Positions 58,180 to 64,000 of a DNA stretch of 64,000 bases are shown here, piece after piece. The translations under genes and the position numbers were made by a program. Source of the DNA: Taenia hydatigena (Eukaryota > Platyhelminthes > Cestoda > Cyclophyllidea > Taeniidae); assembly GCA_036345935.2 (NCBI GenBank), contig JADWOT020000001.1, positions 10,650,192 through 10,714,191 on the forward strand. The letters are read 5' to 3'. The stretch's first letter is position 1, and every line of letters starts with the position of its first letter. The notes beneath the pieces are model-generated. The model did not search any database. It had not been told where the DNA came from and worked only from the letters and a program-made list of their open reading frames with translations.

Positions 58180-61100
58180 GGTACAGCGCTAAAGCTAACA
58201 AAAGGAAAAGGGCTCGGAATTTTTGTGTACAAGATCGATAGGAAATGCTTAATGCGTGCATCGACTTATAAAATACCGAAAACTTGGTTAAAATAAGGAT
58301 TTTTCGTTTCTGAATGATATAATGGTACGGAATACCGCAGCGAAACTAGGTTTAAAATCGACATGGACCTACTAATGAAAATAACCAAGAGAGTTAAAAA
58401 TGGCAAGTGGATCGCAAATAATGCAAAAAAGTCACAATTTCAGCGACAAACACCATATCAAACGTGTGCCGCATCAAAGTAAATGGTGATGCAATCAAGG
58501 TGTGACAACAACAGCACAATAAGAACTTGGTAGCAATACAGTCGTGATGTTTCGTGAGTGACGACGTCAGAAAGACACGCTCATATCACCTCTAAGAAAA
58601 CACGAGCAGTAAATAGGTTGCTGCTGATAAGGGCGGACATATCTGGATAAAAGTAGGCAAACAAAGCTTCAAACCTTTAGACGTGCTCGAGTATGAGTTG
58701 CATTTAACGTAAAATGGCCCAATGCTTTGTTACGCTTGGAAATACACGCCACTAGCCCAACGAGTCTCGTATTTTCAGATCGCATCATCAATTCTGCAAT
58801 GCTTCTATCAATTATTTGGTCCCGGTACTAGCCCTTCACATTACACGTAGACAGATTTTAAGTCAAATATGAATAAGGAGGGTGACGAAGCGGTTACACT
58901 GATGAATTACATGCCGTTTTGCAAAGCAATAAATTCCAAACTGTGGTGACATATTCGTATGATGGGGATGTACATAGAAAAACAGAAAACAGAAGATCGG
59001 CACAGAATATGGAACGGTACATCGACAAGACCTCGTAAGATTCATCAACTATGCTAATGTGGGACACCCAGATTTAAACTACCATGGTAAGCAGCGAAAG
59101 TGAAGGGTTTAAGACGGTGCTAACGGTGCATCATGAAAAGGGTGAATTGAGCCTTAAAAAGGCTGGCATCAGCAAAGCAAGAATTCATTAACTACGTGGA
59201 CAAGACATTTACCTCACAATAATTCCATAACATCCATGCATAAATTGCCACCCAAAAATGGCCCATTGACAGAAGGTGGCCATAAGAGCATAACAAATGA
59301 AGACCAGCGAAACAAAGTGGCGTTAAATAAAGGCTGCTTTCATCTAAATCAGCCACCTGGAAGTGACAAACTAACCATCATTATCCTGTTCTACAAAAAT
59401 CAGAACAACTTATTTCCTATGAAATAAACAATGAAGCACATAATGAAAACAGGGCAAAACTTGCCAACACGAGCACACCACGCGCTGACGTGGCATTCAG
59501 AAAGCGCGCTGGGTAGGCTAGAAGGTCAAATCAGAGTTTTTAGTATGATTGTATAGGCGAAATATTATAGCCATTTCAATAAAATGACTTTTATTTTATG
59601 TGCCATATTATGCGATGAAATTAATGCGTTGCAGTTGCAGAACTGGATTAGCAGTGAGTTACAATGAAATCAACTTAGTGATTAGGGCTTTTTAGTATTT
59701 AAAGTTACTATTTGATTTATGGCAAATACAAGTGATTTTTATTTCATAAAAATAACAATAGGTAAATGTGCTTGTGTGGTTATTTGGACTACATGCTCAA
59801 GGGATGCAAAGGGATGGTAGAAAAACTGAATTTATCGACGTACATTTCTGCGCATATAAGTGTGCATGCAGACAATGTATGTGTGCACTGTATGTGTGTA
59901 TAGGTAAGTGGGTGTGTGTGTCTATTGTTTAAGAAGCAGGCAAATCTGTTAAAAATGACTACGCACTTGCACAGCGATGCATCAACAACGGAGTGCTGTA
60001 CTTCACCCAAAAATAAGTTCAAGAAATTAACAAGGTATTTGGTTTGTTTCAAATTCAATCCTGCGCAATGCTTGCATCGTTGCTAGTGTGTTACAAGTTG
60101 CGGTCAGCTTTGAAGGCCTCAGTAACCGATAGGAATCATGTCCACTGCGCAAAAGTTGAGGACCTCACACCACTGTAGGATGTTTGGAACCGTAGTTTTG
60201 CCGTTCAGAAAAAGAATCTGTGTCCAGTCACTACATCTTTTCATAGCTCATTAAGCTCCGCTAACGAACGAAAGGTGAAGAGGCATAGGAAAACACAACA
60301 ACACCTCACAATCCAGAAACCAACCTTGAAAGTGCGCGAACACAACAGTAATGGATGAGGAACAGATATTTCTCCTCAATCTTATAAATGTCAGAATTTG
60401 CCAACACTAAAGTGTTTCGAGTGAGTACTGCATTCTTTGCAGCGTAATAAAGTGCAAATGAATGAAAGCTAATTGTCAGACATCAAAGATGGTTTTAAAA
60501 CCACTCATGAATCATTCTAGGTGGTGCAAAACATCGCACAACTGGCGGCATAAAAGTCATTCAAGTGTAGCAGCTCCAAGGGAATGCAAAGGAAGAACAG
60601 ATAATGCAGAAAAGTGAACTGTGGAGAGGAAGGGTAGTACGAATGCGAAAGCTTATCGGTTAACTGACTTGGCAGAAACGGCGACAAAAGCAGCAGGTCA
60701 ATGTGCTGACATTCGGAGCGGTCAGTGTGTTACGTAGGCATTATTATTTTTGCCAAGTTGAGAATAAATTAAACATATAGAGCAAATGCCGTGGGTGCTT
60801 AGACAAGCCATCTTCATGGTCTACGACCTGTTATTTGGCCAGCTTTGATGACATGTTGGCATGGCGAGGTGGCGGTGTGACCCATGCTACTCTACACCCT
60901 TCATCCAACCACGTAGGTCAAGGTATCCTCCAGCCACACAGTGACATCTGAGTTGAGTATATCAACATTTGTTTTAAAATGTTTCTCAAGATAAGATTAC
61001 GTAGAGTCTAGTGCGAGGATTTGTCTTTTACAGTGCCTACCCAATGAAACTCGAAAATTCCTCTCACGAAGAGTGTTGCGTAATTCCAGCAAACGACAGT

Positions 61101-64000
61101 TCTACCACCAAAATCACTTCCATCATGACCAAAATATACTATTATATACATAATAGAATTGAATAGACTATTCATTGCGGAAAGGTGATTATCGCGATTT
61201 AATCCACGTGACCATGTATTTTAGCTCATTAAGAGTAGCGATGGGAGGTGTACAGATAGTTTAGGATCAGGAGCCAGTTTGTACAGCAGGAAAGCCCATC
61301 CAATCAACCGTAGGTGGGGTAGAGAATGCAAGCACTACTGCCCACAGCGTTCATGCCTCTGTCCAGTCACAGGCACATTTTACGCGAGGTCTCCCATTAC
61401 ACTTGTGATTGCTTGTTGAATTGCTTGTTTTGCTCCTACTTATGTCGCCACGATTGAGTGTCTCACCGTTAGTCGTTGTATGCGTAGATTCGGCTTTCTC
61501 TATTTCTCGATTGCAGTCCTCGTTGACATGGTCGTGCAATGATCAGAGGGAAGCATTTGCACGCCTGGGCGTGTACTCCGGCCTTGCAGAAAAATAAGCC
61601 TTGCAAAGATGTGATTCAGAGTATAATTAATAAAATATGAAAAGTTTATGCCGCTTACTGGCTATCAATGATCAGTAGGCTACTAATGCAAACAGGCCGA
61701 GGTGATGGTTCAAATTGCTGCCTTCATTCCACTTGAGTATGAGTCGTTGCCAGTCAGTTACTGAAGAATGGTCAGTAGCTGTACACATGGGGCGTCCACG
61801 GCAAAGTGTGGATGAAGTGCGACAGACGGGTGTTCTTGATTTACCGTGTAGGGACAAATGACATGGAAAATGTGCTAAATATTTGCCGTCCAAAGAAGCC
61901 TTGATGACCTTGTCGGAGTAGTCAATGCATCCAACCTGCCACCTTCAAATTGCCCTCACAATCTTTAGATCTGCATTCTCCAGTAAACGCATTATTTCTC
62001 CTCCCTTCTGCTACCCAACTTTCTCCATGCTCAGTGGAGTAATGCGCATGACTTAATGCATTGAAAGGAGCAGAGATTAGGTCAGAGAAGGCCTTTGACA
62101 TTGTGCTTCGCTAAGTGCAGCGTGACTGAAACGTTTTTGATTACAGGATTGAAGTAGTGGTGCGTTCACTAACCTGTCTAATTAGGCGATGAGGATAAGA
62201 AGCCTGATGGCCGACCATGGCTTCTGGCAGACGCTGCTCGTGTATGCATTTCACCGCGAAGCCCCACCTCTTTCGTGCATCATGCTACACTCTCCTACTG
62301 CAAAATGTATAGTCCGTGGGGCATGACAAGTAGACTTGCTACCTGAGTAATGACAGCGAAATCATGCTTGCAAAGTCTTGGATTGCGAGAATTTGAATTA
62401 GTGATCAAAGTCTCGTGACTACACAGAGTAATGTTGTTTGGGTGGTATGCATGATAAGCAAGTGGAAAAACAGCATGATATCCATCCCACACTTAGTCAC
62501 TGTCTGACCAACGAATAGCTTCCGAATTGTGTTATGCTTCGGGGCTCGAGGGGAATGCTCCTGCTCCGCAGTGTCTGCATTGGTTTTTGATAAAGATAAG
62601 CAAAGTCAGTGGACACTCTTGAACATCTTCAAGGTAATCGAACTGTAGCCCTTCATGGATGACTGCAAGAAATCCTAGCTGATGTCAAATCAACTCGTCC
62701 ATGTCGCTATCTACCCACCACCTTCCATCACATTAAACTCACTTGACACGGATCATCTTCACTCTTCGCCAGGGTAAGAAAATGGCAACATGATTGTTAT
62801 GGACGCACCTCTAGATCGGTTGTAGGAGTGGCCTCCGTTAGATTACGTTGAAATTTATCTGTAGCCTGCTTTGCGCGCAATAACAAATCTTGAAATTAAC
62901 TAAACGAAATCTGAAGCAGATGGATCCCATATCCCTATAGGGTCGGCTTTATATCAGACAGCATGCAGCAGTCCCTAGATATCCATTAACAGTCATTTGA
63001 CCATTCAGATCCTGCCTGTTCACCCTCTTTTGAATGATTTCAAAGGCAATCCTTTGTGAACGCCCTCCTGATCTATTTACTAGCTCATCCCATCAACGTA
63101 GGTGGCATTGTGCCTCACCATAACACTTTTATCTCTAATGTCCGTCCAGCCGTATGATAGAATAGCCCACATCGCCATCCCACTAAGTCGGTGAGCCATC
63201 TGTGGTATCCATCTATCATACCAATGGTAGAACGCAACTTTGAGCTATCGACGCACATAAGTTATAAGCTTCAAGCATTGCAACAAAACCAACTTAGTCG
63301 TCTTCACAGTGACAATAGCTTGTAGCTTTCTAATCATGCATCGATCCTTGTCCATTCCAGCAAACAATCTCCCGCATTGAATTATGCCTTTGTTAAATCC
63401 GTTACCTCGGAGTTTCTACAATCGAGGTGGATGGTGGACGCCAAGTTTTGTAATAGCTCCCTTTTTTGAAGGTCATTTAATTTCGCGATAGATATTTCTG
63501 CAACATTTCGAAAGTATTCAAAAGGACACCTTCTCCTCGAAAACAGGCGCAGCTAGTCAAGCACTCGGAAGCACACCGCATTGTCGCAAGTTGTGGTCGT
63601 CTCACCTTGACTCGAGACAATCCTAGCCAGGATAGGTCACATGACTCGAATGTGAAATAACTATAAGCGGACTAGTTTTTTGCTGATATCTAGAGGTAAA
63701 TCGTATGCCAAAAGTGTGACATTCCAGCTCACACCTCCCTAAGAGCATCCTTGCAATACATTGGACTTTCGTCATTTACTTTGTTTCACGAAAAATACAT
63801 CTTTGGTCATGTTAGCATGGACAGATTCGTGTCAACTTGCTGCGCGATAGATAAGTCTGCTCTGATCAAGACGCACTTAGTAATTAGCTTGGCGTGAGCG
63901 AATGCTTGGTTTCGATGAGAGTCGTTAAATTCGCATAGATGCAAAAATGGGGTGGCAACTACTTTGTCAGCGCTATCAGAGTCAAGGCTACACGTGCTTA
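58180..64000. other. Upstream region of spermidine synthase and gene-free stretch
   Basis: The first few hundred bases are the likely promoter and 5' leader of spermidine synthase on the minus strand; I saw no clear TATA box. The remaining ~5.5 kb has only short unsupported frames and a TGTG-rich patch near 59875-59925. Confidence 0.4.

Overview
This is eukaryotic nuclear DNA with standard-code genes, a GC content that looks to be a little over 40% (not counted), long gene-free stretches and many decayed repeats. Four things suggest a flatworm (Platyhelminthes), most likely a tapeworm or a related parasitic worm. First, the introns of the kelch-like gene fall into two size groups, about 32-43 and 68-79 nt, apart from one of 621 nt; from memory, tapeworms show such a bimodal pattern. 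Second, intron 1 of the spermidine synthase gene is also short, at 72 nt. Third, the histone genes are of the intronless replication-dependent type with a 3' stem-loop. Fourth, there is a Ty3/gypsy remnant of a kind familiar from flatworm genomes. The taxon is an inference; no species can be named.

Layout. 1-20.5 kb: no recognised complete gene. It holds a strand-biased low-complexity block (1075-1400), a G-rich run (5778-5806), two diverged copies of a ~600 bp repeat (7586-8172 and 9546-10158) and one exon-like segment (11004-11147, minus). 20.5-29 kb: a 620 bp inverted-repeat element (MITE, 20566-21185), possible exons at 21783-21911 and 22103-22186, a ~53 bp minisatellite (23238-23670) and a GC-rich reading frame broken by one TGA (24276-24680). 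29.4-32 kb: a complete nine-exon BTB-BACK-Kelch gene on the plus strand, 546 codons by my splice model. Two isolated copies of the MITE end follow at 32190 and 34870.

35.6-44.5 kb: intronless histone H2A and H2B genes, both on the minus strand, each with a 16-nt 3' stem-loop and upstream CCAAT and TATA-like motifs. They sit in a ~4.1 kb spacer between two arms of a ~2.4 kb inverted duplication (35599-38002 and 42092-44485). The right arm stops about 10 bp from the 318 bp LTR of a broken Ty3/gypsy element (44495-~46975, minus), whose pol pieces (reverse transcriptase, RNase H, integrase) carry frameshifts and deletions.

49.7-58.2 kb: a spermidine synthase gene on the minus strand. Exons 1 and 2 (58179-57600) encode the N-terminal part and the AdoMet-type fold with the GGGDGG and DSTDP motifs. 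They are followed by two tandem copies of a ~3.5-3.8 kb segment, each with a full set of exons 3, 4 and 5. Splice sites are intact in both sets, and exon phases rule out including both whole sets in series in frame. The locus therefore looks able to make alternative C-terminal halves. The proximal exon 4 carries amino acid changes clustered in the substrate-binding loop. This is the most interesting feature of the window. 58.2-64 kb: nothing recognised.

No tRNA, rRNA, CRISPR array or prokaryotic feature was seen. All splice models come from reading the sequence and have no transcript support.
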